From NCBI RefSeq assembly GCF_947488715.1, contig NZ_CANLAG010000001.1:62001-126000 (forward strand): 64,000 nucleotides of DNA. Reading direction: 5' to 3'. Position 1 is the stretch's first letter. Each line of letters opens with the position of its first letter. The DNA comes from an uncultured Tateyamaria sp. (GTDB taxonomy: Bacteria; Pseudomonadota; Alphaproteobacteria; Rhodobacterales; Rhodobacteraceae). Below are positions 37,114 through 45,998 of this stretch, in pieces. The translations under genes and the position numbers were made by a program. The notes beneath the pieces were generated by a model that did not search any database, had not been told where the DNA came from, and saw nothing but the letters and a program-made list of their open reading frames with translations.

Positions 37114-38097
37114 GTGAAGCATGTATTGGTAACGGGTGGTGCGGGTTATATCGGCTCGCACGCCTGCAAGGCCCTGCGCGCTGCCGGGTTTGTTCCGGTG
37201 ACGTACGACAATCTCGAGACCGGGTGGAAGGATGCCGTCAAGTTCGGCCCGTTTGAACAGGGCGATCTGATGGACCGCGCTCGCCTCGACGCTGTCTTTG
37301 CCACGTACAAGCCGGTTGCTGTCATGCACTTTGCCGCCCTCAGCCAGGTTGGCGAGAGCATGAAGGAGCCGGGCCGGTACTGGCGCAACAATGTTCTGGG
37401 TTCACTGACTCTGATCGAGGCGGCTGTGGCGGCTGGGTGCATGGATTTTGTGTTCTCGTCGACCTGTGCGACCTATGGCGATCAGGACAACGTGGTTCTG
37501 GACGAAAACAGCGAACAGCACCCCATCAACGCCTATGGCGCGTCCAAACGTGCAATCGAGGATGTGCTTGTAGATTTTGAGGCGGCCTATGGGCTGCGCC
37601 ACGTCATCTTTCGGTACTTCAATGTTGCGGGCGCGGATCCCGATGGCGAGGTGGGCGAGTTCCACCAGCCAGAGACGCATTTGATCCCGCTGATGCTGGA
37701 TGCGATTGCGGGCAAGCGTGACGCGCTGACGGTCTATGGCACCGACTACGAGACGCCGGACGGCACCTGTATCCGTGACTACGTGCATGTGTGCGATCTG
37801 GTGGATGCGCATGTTCTGGGCCTCAAGTGGCTGCAGGACGGTAAAGGCAGCCGTGTGTTCAACCTTGGCACCGGGTCCGGGTTTTCGGTGCGCGAGGTCA
37901 TCGACCATTCGCGGTCGGTTACCAATCAGGCGGTTCCATATGTTGACGGCGCACGTCGCGCAGGTGACTGTACCAAGCTGGTGTCAGGATCGACGCGGGC
38001 AGAAACCGAATTGGGGTGGACACCCACACGGTCGACGCTTGAGACGATGATCACCGATGCATGGAGATGGCACCAAACTGGCCACTACGACACATAA
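37114..38097 (+). CDS. galE: UDP-glucose 4-epimerase
   Basis: The 327-residue extended short-chain dehydrogenase interconverts UDP-glucose and UDP-galactose (some members also the N-acetyl forms). The NAD-binding motif is GGAGYIGSH, the catalytic Ser/Tyr/Lys are in FSSTCATYG and YGASK, and the late PDGTCIRDYVHVCDL is typical. The start is GTG. With galU it supplies UDP-glucose and UDP-galactose for the local glycan. Its 3' end overlaps the next gene by 41 bases. Confidence 0.95.
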   Translation: MKHVLVTGGAGYIGSHACKALRAAGFVPVTYDNLETGWKDAVKFGPFEQGDLMDRARLDAVFATYKPVAVMHFAALSQVGESMKEPGRYWRNNVLGSLTLIEAAVAAGCMDFVFSSTCATYGDQDNVVLDENSEQHPINAYGASKRAIEDVLVDFEAAYGLRHVIFRYFNVAGADPDGEVGEFHQPETHLIPLMLDAIAGKRDALTVYGTDYETPDGTCIRDYVHVCDLVDAHVLGLKWLQDGKGSRVFNLGTGSGFSVREVIDHSRSVTNQAVPYVDGARRAGDCTKLVSGSTRAETELGWTPTRSTLETMITDAWRWHQTGHYDT

Positions 38098-39256
38098 TCC
38101 GCCCCCCGCGCGCCTGCTGGATCTGACTCGCCTGATGCGGCGGGTGGGCAAGGTCTTGACCGGCGTGGATCGTGTCGAATGGGCCTATCTGCGGGCCCTG
38201 ATGGCCGATCCCGTACCTGTCTACGGGCTTATCCGTGCCCAACTTGGTTACATCCTACTTGATCCGGATGGCGTGGCGTCGTTGGCGCCGTCGCTGGGCG
38301 GTCCTGAACCCGATACATCAGCGGATGCGCAGCGGCGTCGGACATGGCGCAAGGCGCGGCGTCTATCCATCAGCCGGGTTCCCCCCGCCCTGTTGGGCCG
38401 CATGTTGCGCGGCGGGCTGCCGCGCGGTGTCGCCTACCTGAATGTGGGGCATTCGAACCTGACGGACCGGGTCCTTGGCACACTCAAGGCGATCGACGCG
38501 CATATCAGCGTTTTGGTGCATGACGTCATTCCATTGGATTTTCCCGACTATCAACGCGACGGATCAGTCGCGCCATTCGCGGCAATGATTGAGCGTGTTG
38601 GCACACAGGCCGATCTGTTGATCTATAATTCGGCCGATACGCAGACCCGGACCGAAGCACGCATGGCTGCGCCGCCACCTGGGATTGTTGCTCATTTGGG
38701 AACAGACTTGGTGCCATCCGCGCCTGATGATTTGCCCCAAGGCATGCCGCCAAGGGCCCCGTTTTTTGTCTGTATCGGCACAATTGAACCGCGCAAGAAC
38801 CACGCGTTTTTGTTGGATATGTGGGAACAGATGGGTGCAGACGCACCGACATTGGTGATTGCAGGTAGCCGCGGATGGAAGAACGAAGACGTGTTTTCCC
38901 GTCTCGATGCCTTGCCCGAAGGTGGTTCGGTCCGTGAGGTTGCAGGGCTGAGTGATGGTGCCTTGGCCGCGTTGGTCGAGCAATCACAAGGCGTTTTGTT
39001 CCCCTCTCATGCAGAGGGATTTGGCCTGCCTGCAACAGAGGCAGCATCGCGCGGTGTGCCCGTGATCGTGAATGATCTTGAGGTGTTCCGCGAAATCTTG
39101 GGCGATATTCCAGTTTACGCAAGCGTTTCAGATCGTTATCTGTGGATAAACAAGATCAAAGAGTTGGCCGAGGCAGACAAGCAAACGCCCAAACAACCGC
39201 AGTACCATGCCCCCACCTGGGACACGCATTTCAAGACTGTGTTAAGGTTGACCTGA
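38057..39256 (+). CDS. Glycosyltransferase family 4 (GT-B)
   Basis: The 399-residue retaining GT-B enzyme resembles mannosyl- and rhamnosyltransferases of polysaccharide clusters. The C-terminal half has the donor-site elements FFVCIGTIEPRKNHAFLL and the E-x7-E block HAEGFGLPATEAASRGVPVI. The N-terminal half carries HDVIPLDFP. The start inside galE is the first ATG in frame; a start slightly downstream would shorten the 41-base overlap. Donor sugar and acceptor are unknown. Confidence 0.84.
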   Translation: MHGDGTKLATTTHNPPPARLLDLTRLMRRVGKVLTGVDRVEWAYLRALMADPVPVYGLIRAQLGYILLDPDGVASLAPSLGGPEPDTSADAQRRRTWRKARRLSISRVPPALLGRMLRGGLPRGVAYLNVGHSNLTDRVLGTLKAIDAHISVLVHDVIPLDFPDYQRDGSVAPFAAMIERVGTQADLLIYNSADTQTRTEARMAAPPPGIVAHLGTDLVPSAPDDLPQGMPPRAPFFVCIGTIEPRKNHAFLLDMWEQMGADAPTLVIAGSRGWKNEDVFSRLDALPEGGSVREVAGLSDGALAALVEQSQGVLFPSHAEGFGLPATEAASRGVPVIVNDLEVFREILGDIPVYASVSDRYLWINKIKELAEADKQTPKQPQYHAPTWDTHFKTVLRLT

Positions 39257-39305
39257 TAGGCGCAACGCTGGTCGTATCACGCGGCAGGTAGAGGAACGGA
39301 GTTCG

Positions 39306-40316
39306 GTGGGCGCTTGGCAGTCATATAGGCTGAGGCTTCAGCGCAAGCGGTGGCGCATTCGTGCGGTCCGCAAGCGTCGCGAATTGAAACGTATTACCAA
39401 TCGCACTGACCAGATCCGCCCCAGCGATTTGCTGTGTTTTTCCACTCAGAGAAACGAGGCGGTACGCCTGCCCTATTTCCTCGACTACTACCGAGAGATG
39501 GGCATCAACCATTTCCTGATCGTGGACAATGACAGTACGGATGGTTCTGTCGATTACCTTGCCTCGCAGCCTGATGTGTCGGTCTGGTCCACTTCGGGCA
39601 GTTACAAGCGCTCGCGATTTGGTGTCGACTGGCTGAACTGGCTACAAATGAAATATGGGCATGGCCATTGGAACCTGGTGGTCGATCCCGATGAGTTCCT
39701 CGTCTATCCGTTTTGCGATACCCGGCCATTGCGTGCGCTCACCGATTGGCTGGACGCGTCGTCGATCAAATCGTTCTCTGCCATGCTGCTCGATATGTAT
39801 CCCAAGGGGCGGTTGGACGAACAGCCGTACCAGTCGGGGCAGAACCCGCTCGAGATTGCCAGTTGGTTTGACAGCGGGAATTATACGATTTCGCGCAACC
39901 ACACCTTTGGAAACCTGTGGATACAGGGTGGCCCCCGTGCGCGCGTGTTCTTTCCCGACACGCCGGAACGTGCGCCTGCGCTCAACAAGATCCCGTTGGT
40001 CAAATGGGACCGCCGCTATGCCTATGTGAGTTCGACGCATATGTTGCTGCCGCGTGGTTTGAACCAGGTCTACGACGAATGGGGTGGCGAAAAGGCGTCG
40101 GGCGTCCTGTTGCACGCCAAGTTTCTGGATACCTTCAACACCAAGGCCGCCGAAGAGTTGCAGCGCAAGCAGCACTATGCCGCTAGCGTGGAATACAAAG
40201 CCTACGCCGATACGTTGCGGGATGACCCGGACCTGTGGTGCAAATGGTCCGAAAAATACATCAACTGGCGTCAGCTTGAGATTTTGGGCCTGATGTCGAA
40301 AGGGAACTGGGCGTGA
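39306..40316 (+). CDS. Glycosyltransferase family 2 (PF13704-like)
   Basis: The 336-residue protein is related to the 'glycosyl transferase family 2_4' group. It has a basic N-terminal stretch, then STQRNEAVRLPYFLDYYREMGINHFLIVDNDSTDGS and the DxD motif VVDPDEFLVY. The translation start is GTG with GAGG a few bases ahead. Its stop overlaps the GT14 gene start (GTGA), so the two enzymes are made together. The substrate is unknown; the company suggests cell-surface glycan. Confidence 0.83.
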   Translation: MGAWQSYRLRLQRKRWRIRAVRKRRELKRITNRTDQIRPSDLLCFSTQRNEAVRLPYFLDYYREMGINHFLIVDNDSTDGSVDYLASQPDVSVWSTSGSYKRSRFGVDWLNWLQMKYGHGHWNLVVDPDEFLVYPFCDTRPLRALTDWLDASSIKSFSAMLLDMYPKGRLDEQPYQSGQNPLEIASWFDSGNYTISRNHTFGNLWIQGGPRARVFFPDTPERAPALNKIPLVKWDRRYAYVSSTHMLLPRGLNQVYDEWGGEKASGVLLHAKFLDTFNTKAAEELQRKQHYAASVEYKAYADTLRDDPDLWCKWSEKYINWRQLEILGLMSKGNWA

Positions 40317-42010
40317 GTGTCGGTATTGTCATGCTGGTGCACAACGCCTTTGACCGCGCCGAACAGGCCGCGCGTCACTGGGCGGCGGGCGGTTGTCCGG
40401 TTGTGATCCACGTGGACGTCGCCGTGCCGCGCAAGGTTTATGCCGCCTTTGCCCGCGCACTGGCGGACGTGCCGGCGATCCGGTTTTGCAAACGCTACCG
40501 CTGTGAATGGGGAACGTGGGGCATCGTCGCGGCCAGCCAGACGGCGTCGGAAATGATGCTGGCCCAGTTTCCGGATGTGCGGCATGTCTATCTGGCTTCG
40601 GGGTCCTGTTTGCCACTGCGCCCCGTCGAAGAGCTGATTGAATATCTCGAAGAGCGCCCGCGCACCGATTTTATCGAAAGCGCTACAACCGCCGATGTTC
40701 CTTGGACTGTCGGGGGGCTGGATCAGGAACGGTTCACCCTGCGTTTTCCGTTCTCGTGGAAGCGACAGCGGCTGCTTTTTGATCGCTATGTCGAGTTGCA
40801 GCGCCGCTTTAAGATGAAGCGCAAGATACCCGATGGTCTGGTCCCCCATATGGGCAGCCAATGGTGGTGCCTGACCCGTCAGACGCTGTCGGCGATCCTT
40901 CAGGGGCCGGATCGCAAGGAATATGACACGTATTTCCGGCATGTCTGGATTCCGGACGAAAGCTATTTCCAGACGCTTGCGCGACAGTATTCCACCAAGA
41001 TCGAAAGCCGGTCGTTGACCCTGTCCAAGTTCGATTTTCAAGGCAAACCGCACATTTTCTACGACGATCACCTGCAACTGTTGCGGCGGTCCGACTGTTT
41101 CGTTGCGCGCAAGATTTGGCCCCATGCCAACCGACTGTACGAGGCGTTTCTGACCGACCCCGCCGGTGCGATGAAGCGGACAGAGCCGAACCCCGGCAAG
41201 ATTGACCGCATTTTCGCCAAAGCTGTCGAGCGTCGGACGCGCGGGCGGCCCGGCCTCTATATGCAGAGCCGGTTTCCGAACGAAGACTGGGAAAACGGCG
41301 TCACTGCCGCGCCCTATTCGATGTTTCAGGGGTTCACCGAGATTTTCGAGAATTTCGAACCGTGGCTGTCCAAAGCGACAGGCGCGCGCGTGCATGGGCA
41401 TTTGTTTCACCCCGACCGGGTCGAGTTTGCCGAAGGGCAAACAACGCTGAATGGCGCGCTCAGCGACAGCGCGCGGGCACGGGACTATAACGCCAATGCG
41501 TTCCTGACCAACCTGATCTGGAACACACGCGGCGAACGTCAGTGTTTCCAGTTTGGGCCAGAGGGCAATCAATCGGTCAACTGGCGCATCGCCAAGGATC
41601 CAAATGCGCAGGTTTCGGTGATTTCAGGTGCGTGGGCGGTGCCATTGTTCCGGTCCAATATGAACTTTCTCGATATCCGCAAGCTGGCCGCGCAGTTGCA
41701 GAAAATCGAAAGCGACCATCTGGATGTTCTGCGGTCACCCTATGTGAAGGCGCGCGTGCGTATCTGGACCATGGCGGAATTTATCGAGGCACCGATGGAA
41801 CCGTTGCAGGGTATTCTGGACGAGATTGGTCAAACGCAAGCGCGGCGTCTGTCCGAAGTGCCTAAGATGGTTGATTTGACGGGGTTCGGGCAATTCCTGC
41901 AGAATCTCAAGAACCAGGGCATGCATCCCTATCTGATGGGCGATTTTCCTGTGGCGCTGGGTCCTGAACCCGCACATGATCGTCCGCGCAAACCCTATCT
42001 GGTGCGGTAA
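40313..42010 (+). CDS. Beta-1,6-N-acetylglucosaminyltransferase-like protein (GT14) with DUF5927-type C-terminus
   Basis: The 565-residue protein starts with a Core-2/I-branching (GT14) domain, about 1-270: VMLVHNAFDRAEQAARHW, YLASGSCLPLRP, the DFIES block and SQWWCLTRQTL. A second region of about 280 residues resembles the DUF5927 domain found with this enzyme in Roseobacter genomes. GT14 enzymes add beta-1,6-linked GlcNAc or related sugars in eukaryotes; the bacterial product is uncertain. The start is GTG. It is followed after 6 bases by the sulfotransferase. Confidence 0.84.
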   Translation: MSVGIVMLVHNAFDRAEQAARHWAAGGCPVVIHVDVAVPRKVYAAFARALADVPAIRFCKRYRCEWGTWGIVAASQTASEMMLAQFPDVRHVYLASGSCLPLRPVEELIEYLEERPRTDFIESATTADVPWTVGGLDQERFTLRFPFSWKRQRLLFDRYVELQRRFKMKRKIPDGLVPHMGSQWWCLTRQTLSAILQGPDRKEYDTYFRHVWIPDESYFQTLARQYSTKIESRSLTLSKFDFQGKPHIFYDDHLQLLRRSDCFVARKIWPHANRLYEAFLTDPAGAMKRTEPNPGKIDRIFAKAVERRTRGRPGLYMQSRFPNEDWENGVTAAPYSMFQGFTEIFENFEPWLSKATGARVHGHLFHPDRVEFAEGQTTLNGALSDSARARDYNANAFLTNLIWNTRGERQCFQFGPEGNQSVNWRIAKDPNAQVSVISGAWAVPLFRSNMNFLDIRKLAAQLQKIESDHLDVLRSPYVKARVRIWTMAEFIEAPMEPLQGILDEIGQTQARRLSEVPKMVDLTGFGQFLQNLKNQGMHPYLMGDFPVALGPEPAHDRPRKPYLVR

Positions 42011-42016
42011 CCTGTC

Positions 42017-43444
42017 ATGGCCCAATTCGACTATTTCGTTGTGTTCGCAGAGATGCGGACAGGCTCCAATTTTCTGGAAACCAATCTGAATGCGTTTGAT
42101 GGCATCGCTTGTCATGGCGAGGCGTTCAATCCGCATTTTATCGGCTATCCCAATCGAGACGATGCGCTGGGCGTCACGCAGGCCGCGCGCGATGCAGACC
42201 CCAAGCAACTCTTGCGCGAAGTTCGAAAAGCGCCGGGGTTGAACGGGTTTCGTTACTTTCACGACCATGACCCGCGTATTCTCGATCGCATTCTGGATGA
42301 CCCCAAATGCGCCAAGATCGTACTGACCCGGAACCCCGTGGACAGCTATGTGTCGTGGAAAATTGCGCAGGCCACTGGCCAGTGGAAGCTGACGGATGCC
42401 AAAGCGCGCAAGGACGGCAAAGCCGAGTTCGTCGCCGATGAATTTGCCGAACACTTGTCCGCCTTGCAGAATTTTCAGGTCACGCTGCTCAACCGTCTGC
42501 AAACCAGTGGGCAGACCGCGTTTTACGTTGCTTACGAAGATTTGCAGAGCCTCGATGTCATGAACGGTTTGGCCGCCTGGTTGGGCAGTGACGCCCGGCT
42601 TGAGGCATTGGACAAAAGCCTGAAGGTGCAGAACCCAAGCGCGCTGTCCGACAAGGTCAGCAATTTTGGTCAAATGACTGAGGCCCTGTCCGGTCTGGAC
42701 AGTTTCAATCTGACCCGCACACCCAATTTCGAACCACGGCGCGGGGCGGCTGTGCCGACCTATCACGCAAGCGAGACGGCACCGCTTTTGTATCTGCCTG
42801 TGCGGGGTGGGCCGTCTGACCCTGTGTTGCAGTGGTTGCGTGATCTAGACAAAAGCGCGGATGCTGCGCCTGCGTCCAAGCTGTCTCAGAACGATTTGCG
42901 CGAATGGATGCGCGACCACACGGGCCACCGCAGTTTCTCCGTGTTGCGGCACCCGTTGGTGCGGGCGCACGCCGTGTTTTGCCACCGAATTCTGAACATC
43001 GGTCAGGGTGGATATGGCGGGATCAGGACGACGCTGACCAAACGGTACAAGATGCCGCTCCCTACTGATCCGGCCGCCAGCGATTATGACAAGGTGGCGC
43101 ACCGCACGGCGTTTGCAGCGTTCCTTGGATTCCTCAAAACCAACCTTGCGGGTCAGACAGGCGTGCGGGTGGACCCGGATTGGGCCAGCCAATCAAAGAT
43201 CATCGAAGGATTCGCAGAATTTGTGCTGCCGGACAGGTTGATGCGCCAAGACACCGTGGCGCATGAGCTTGCGGAACTTGCGGTGGCTGTGGGTATTGAC
43301 GCGCCGCCTGCTTTGAAGGGCCCGAGTGCGGACGCACCTTATGCGCTGGCTGATATCTATGATGCAGAAATCGAGGCCTTGGCGCGCGCGGCCTATGGGC
43401 GGGATTATCTGATGTTTGGTTTCAGCGACTGGACGCCGACCTGA
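42017..43444 (+). CDS. Sulfotransferase with two PAPS-type regions ('NodH' family)
   Basis: The 475-residue protein begins with a 5'-phosphosulfate-binding loop (AEMRTGSNFLE, R14-E21) and a 3'-phosphate-type segment (VLTRNPVDSYVSWK), as in NodH/Stf0-type sulfotransferases. Residues 300-420 contain a second sulfotransferase-like segment (SVLRHPLVRAHAVFCHRIL, around 308-326), which resembles the 3'-phosphate-binding motif of carbohydrate sulfotransferases. The protein should transfer sulfate from PAPS to a glycan or lipid. The nearby cysQ would remove the PAP by-product. It converges with ptsN, with stop codons abutting. Confidence 0.8.
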   Translation: MAQFDYFVVFAEMRTGSNFLETNLNAFDGIACHGEAFNPHFIGYPNRDDALGVTQAARDADPKQLLREVRKAPGLNGFRYFHDHDPRILDRILDDPKCAKIVLTRNPVDSYVSWKIAQATGQWKLTDAKARKDGKAEFVADEFAEHLSALQNFQVTLLNRLQTSGQTAFYVAYEDLQSLDVMNGLAAWLGSDARLEALDKSLKVQNPSALSDKVSNFGQMTEALSGLDSFNLTRTPNFEPRRGAAVPTYHASETAPLLYLPVRGGPSDPVLQWLRDLDKSADAAPASKLSQNDLREWMRDHTGHRSFSVLRHPLVRAHAVFCHRILNIGQGGYGGIRTTLTKRYKMPLPTDPAASDYDKVAHRTAFAAFLGFLKTNLAGQTGVRVDPDWASQSKIIEGFAEFVLPDRLMRQDTVAHELAELAVAVGIDAPPALKGPSADAPYALADIYDAEIEALARAAYGRDYLMFGFSDWTPT

Positions 43445-43909
43445 TCACGCCGCTTGTGCGGGTTTCGCCTCGTTCAGAATGGCGAACAGGGTGGAGGCAT
43501 CAGGATTGGCGCGCAGTTTCGTACACACGGATGGATCGCGCAGGGTACGAGACACCAGTGCCAGCGCCTTGAGATGTTCAACGCCTGCTTCTTCGGGTGC
43601 GAACAGGGCAAAGGCGATGTCGACCGGTTGACGATCCACGGCATCGAAATCAATCGGGCGGTCCAGCAGGACAAAAGCACCCATGACATGTTCGATACCA
43701 TCCAAACGCGCGTGCGGCAGGGCGACGCCGTGTCCAACACCTGTCGGGCCAAGCGCCTCACGTGCCAGCAATGCCTCGACAACCAGACCGGCATGCACGT
43801 CATAGGCGCCCTGCACGACATCACCGATCTCGTGCAAAAGGCGTTTTTTTGACGAAGCGGAGGTCACGACCTTGACCGCCTCGGGTTTCAGGAGAGTTCC
43901 AAAATCCAT
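43445..43909 (-). CDS. ptsN: PTS IIA-like nitrogen-regulatory protein
   Basis: The 154-residue EIIA-Ntr protein takes phosphate from the PTS-Ntr chain on H66 (GVALPHARLD). It regulates potassium, carbon and nitrogen metabolism by protein contacts. Conserved parts are LLHEIGDVV, EALLAREALGPTGVGHGVALPHA and FALFAPEEAGVEHLKALALVSR. It follows hpf with a gap of 39 bases on the minus strand, as in many proteobacteria. Confidence 0.95.
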   Translation of the reverse strand: MDFGTLLKPEAVKVVTSASSKKRLLHEIGDVVQGAYDVHAGLVVEALLAREALGPTGVGHGVALPHARLDGIEHVMGAFVLLDRPIDFDAVDRQPVDIAFALFAPEEAGVEHLKALALVSRTLRDPSVCTKLRANPDASTLFAILNEAKPAQAA

Positions 43910-43948
43910 TTTGCTCGCACTGTCAGCGCGTCGATGCGCGCCGATCCC

Positions 43949-44512
43949 TTACGGGTCAATCCAGCCAATATTACCATCATCCCGACGGTATACGACGTTT
44001 AGCCCGTCTTTTCCCTCATTTCGGAACACCAGTACAGGGGCGCCCGCCAATTCCATTTGCATCACTGCCTCGCCAACGGAGAGAGACGGAATCTTGGTTT
44101 CCATCTCGGCCACGATCATTGGCTTCAAGCTTTCTGGTTCCGAGTCGTCCGAACCGTCTTCAGAGGCGAGGATATACGAGGCCGCGCCCGAGAGTTCAAC
44201 TGGCTGCGCGCGCTCCTTGTGGTGGTCTTTGAGACGCCGCTTGTAACGGCGCAACTGCTTTTCCATTTTCTCGGAACATCCGTCAAAAGCAGCATATATT
44301 TCAGTGGCATGCGCCTTGGCCTGGGCCGTCAAGCCGGTGGACAGGTGCACGGTCGCCTCGCAGACGAATTCGTGTGCGGACTTGGAAAACACCACATTCG
44401 CGTTGGTGGGACGTTCGGCGTATTTCTGCACAACGCCGCTAAGTTCATCCCGAACGTGAGTTTGCAGGGCGTCGCCGATGTCGATCTGTTTGCCACTGAT
44501 TTGGTATTGCAT
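43949..44512 (-). CDS. hpf: Ribosome hibernation promoting factor, long form
   Basis: The 187-residue protein has the N-terminal S30AE/YfiA fold (MQYQISGKQIDIGDALQTHV, VSAHATEIYAAFD-like region near 85-100). A linker leads to the long-form C-terminal dimerisation domain (KIPSLSVGEAVMQMELAGAPVLVFRN, DGNIGWIDP). Long HPF joins ribosomes into inactive 100S dimers in stationary phase. The ATG at 44512 was chosen because AAGGAGAAAG lies just upstream; the frame extends 15 codons further. Confidence 0.95.
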   Translation of the reverse strand: MQYQISGKQIDIGDALQTHVRDELSGVVQKYAERPTNANVVFSKSAHEFVCEATVHLSTGLTAQAKAHATEIYAAFDGCSEKMEKQLRRYKRRLKDHHKERAQPVELSGAASYILASEDGSDDSEPESLKPMIVAEMETKIPSLSVGEAVMQMELAGAPVLVFRNEGKDGLNVVYRRDDGNIGWIDP

Positions 44513-44742
44513 GCTTTCTCCTTCATTTAGGTCCGCGCCGACAGCAAGACGGGCCATAGGTGTGGCCGGAAACAGGTTGTCAGATAAACGGAACGGGCTG
44601 GCCTGTAGCCTGACCGGACATGCGCCCAGAGAGTGGGCGAATAAGTCTGAGGATCAGGGACAGCGTCAAAGCCATACACCCATTGCACGCCAAAAGTGCG
44701 GTAGCTGTCAATGAAAAGCGGCGAAAATGGTTACGCAGTCCG
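44513..44742 (-). other. 230-base gap between lptB and hpf, no gene seen
   Basis: This is where many proteobacteria carry rpoN (lptB-rpoN-hpf-ptsN). Here no reading frame of useful length or sigma-54-like sequence is visible. The region probably holds the hpf promoter; I found no convincing -35/-10 pair. Confidence 0.6.
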
Positions 44743-45501
44743 TTAGCCGATGCGAAAATTCTCGCCGAGATACACGCGGCGGACATTCTCGTTTTGCACG
44801 ACATCTTCGGGCGTTCCAGACATCAGAACCTGCCCGTCATGCAGGATATAGGCGCGGTCGACGATATCGAGTGTTTCGCGGACATTGTGGTCGGTGATCA
44901 GCACACCCAGCCCACGGTTTTTGAGGTCAGCGACGAGGCTGCGGATGTCTCCGACCGAGATGGGATCGACGCCGGCAAACGGTTCGTCCAGCAGAAGATA
45001 GCGCGGATTGGCGGCCAGTGCGCGGGCGATTTCCACGCGCCGACGCTCACCACCCGACAGGGCCAGAGCCGGGGCGCGGCGCATATGTTCGATCGAAAAC
45101 TCGCTCAGCAGTTCTTCGAGGCGTTCACGGCGTTTGTGCCGGTCCTTTTCGGTGATATCGAGAATGGCGAGGATGTTGTCTTGGACACTGAGCCCCCGAA
45201 AGATGCTCATTTCCTGCGGCAGATAACCGATGCCCATCTGGGCCCGGCGATACATCGGTAGCGCGGTCACATCTGTGCCATCCAACACGACCTTGCCGCC
45301 CTCTGGTGTGACCAGCCCGGCCACGCTGTAAAACGTCGTGGTCTTGCCCGACCCGTTTGGACCAAGCAGCGCGACAACCTCGCCCCGGTTCAGTTCCATG
45401 GAAAAGTCGCGGATCACCAGTTTCTTGCGGTAGGATTTGCGCAAATGCGAAATCTTGAGACCGGACGAGCCCCCCGCCACTTTCAGGTCGGGCTTGGACA
45501 T
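44743..45501 (-). CDS. lptB: LPS export ABC transporter ATP-binding protein
   Basis: The 252-residue ATPase powers LptFG extraction of lipopolysaccharide from the inner membrane. Walker A is GPNGSGKTT, the Q-loop [11 protein letters not shown], the signature [15 protein letters not shown] and Walker [13 protein letters not shown]. The H-loop is DHNVRETL. The first base pair of its start codon overlaps the lptA stop, giving tight coupling. The LptF and LptG permeases are not in this window. Confidence 0.96.
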   Translation of the reverse strand: MSKPDLKVAGGSSGLKISHLRKSYRKKLVIRDFSMELNRGEVVALLGPNGSGKTTTFYSVAGLVTPEGGKVVLDGTDVTALPMYRRAQMGIGYLPQEMSIFRGLSVQDNILAILDITEKDRHKRRERLEELLSEFSIEHMRRAPALALSGGERRRVEIARALAANPRYLLLDEPFAGVDPISVGDIRSLVADLKNRGLGVLITDHNVRETLDIVDRAYILHDGQVLMSGTPEDVVQNENVRRVYLGENFRIG

Positions 45502-45989
45502 CAGTTGTTTCCGGTTTGAAGGATCGTCTTGACCCGGCCTTGCATGCGCGCGGTGCCGTCATCCAGATTGACGGTCATGCGGTCAGCGCTCAGCGCGCTT
45601 TGGCCCTGTGTCATCAAAACATCGCCGGTCATGACGATCACACCGTCATCAATGTCATAGTCGGCGCGTTGCGATTCGGCAGCGTCCGGCCCGGACACGA
45701 GGGTCACGCCGCCCGTTGCTTCGAGCCGTTGAATACCTTGCGAATCCTGCCTGTAGATCACCAGAACCCGCGCCGCCGAAAGGCGCATCGCACCCTGACC
45801 GATGATGACGTTACCCGTGAAAATCGCAGCGCCAGTTGCCTGATCCACGCTCAGTTCATCCGCGCTGACCTCAACCGGGGCAGAGGTATCTTGCTGGATC
45901 GCGCCAAAGGCCACCTTGGTTCCTTGGGCAATGGCTGGGGTCGTCAAGCCCAACAGGGCGACGCATGCGATGGCACGAAAAAAGGTCAC
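45501..45989 (-). CDS. lptA: LPS transport periplasmic protein LptA
   Basis: The 162-residue protein has a signal peptide ([22 protein letters not shown]) and a repeated beta-strand OstA-like domain ([34 protein letters not shown]). LptA polymerises into the periplasmic bridge that carries LPS to the outer membrane. It overlaps lptB by one base and follows lptC with a 9-base gap. Confidence 0.92.
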   Translation of the reverse strand: MTFFRAIACVALLGLTTPAIAQGTKVAFGAIQQDTSAPVEVSADELSVDQATGAAIFTGNVIIGQGAMRLSAARVLVIYRQDSQGIQRLEATGGVTLVSGPDAAESQRADYDIDDGVIVMTGDVLMTQGQSALSADRMTVNLDDGTARMQGRVKTILQTGNN

Positions 45990-45998
45990 GGGGTCTTG

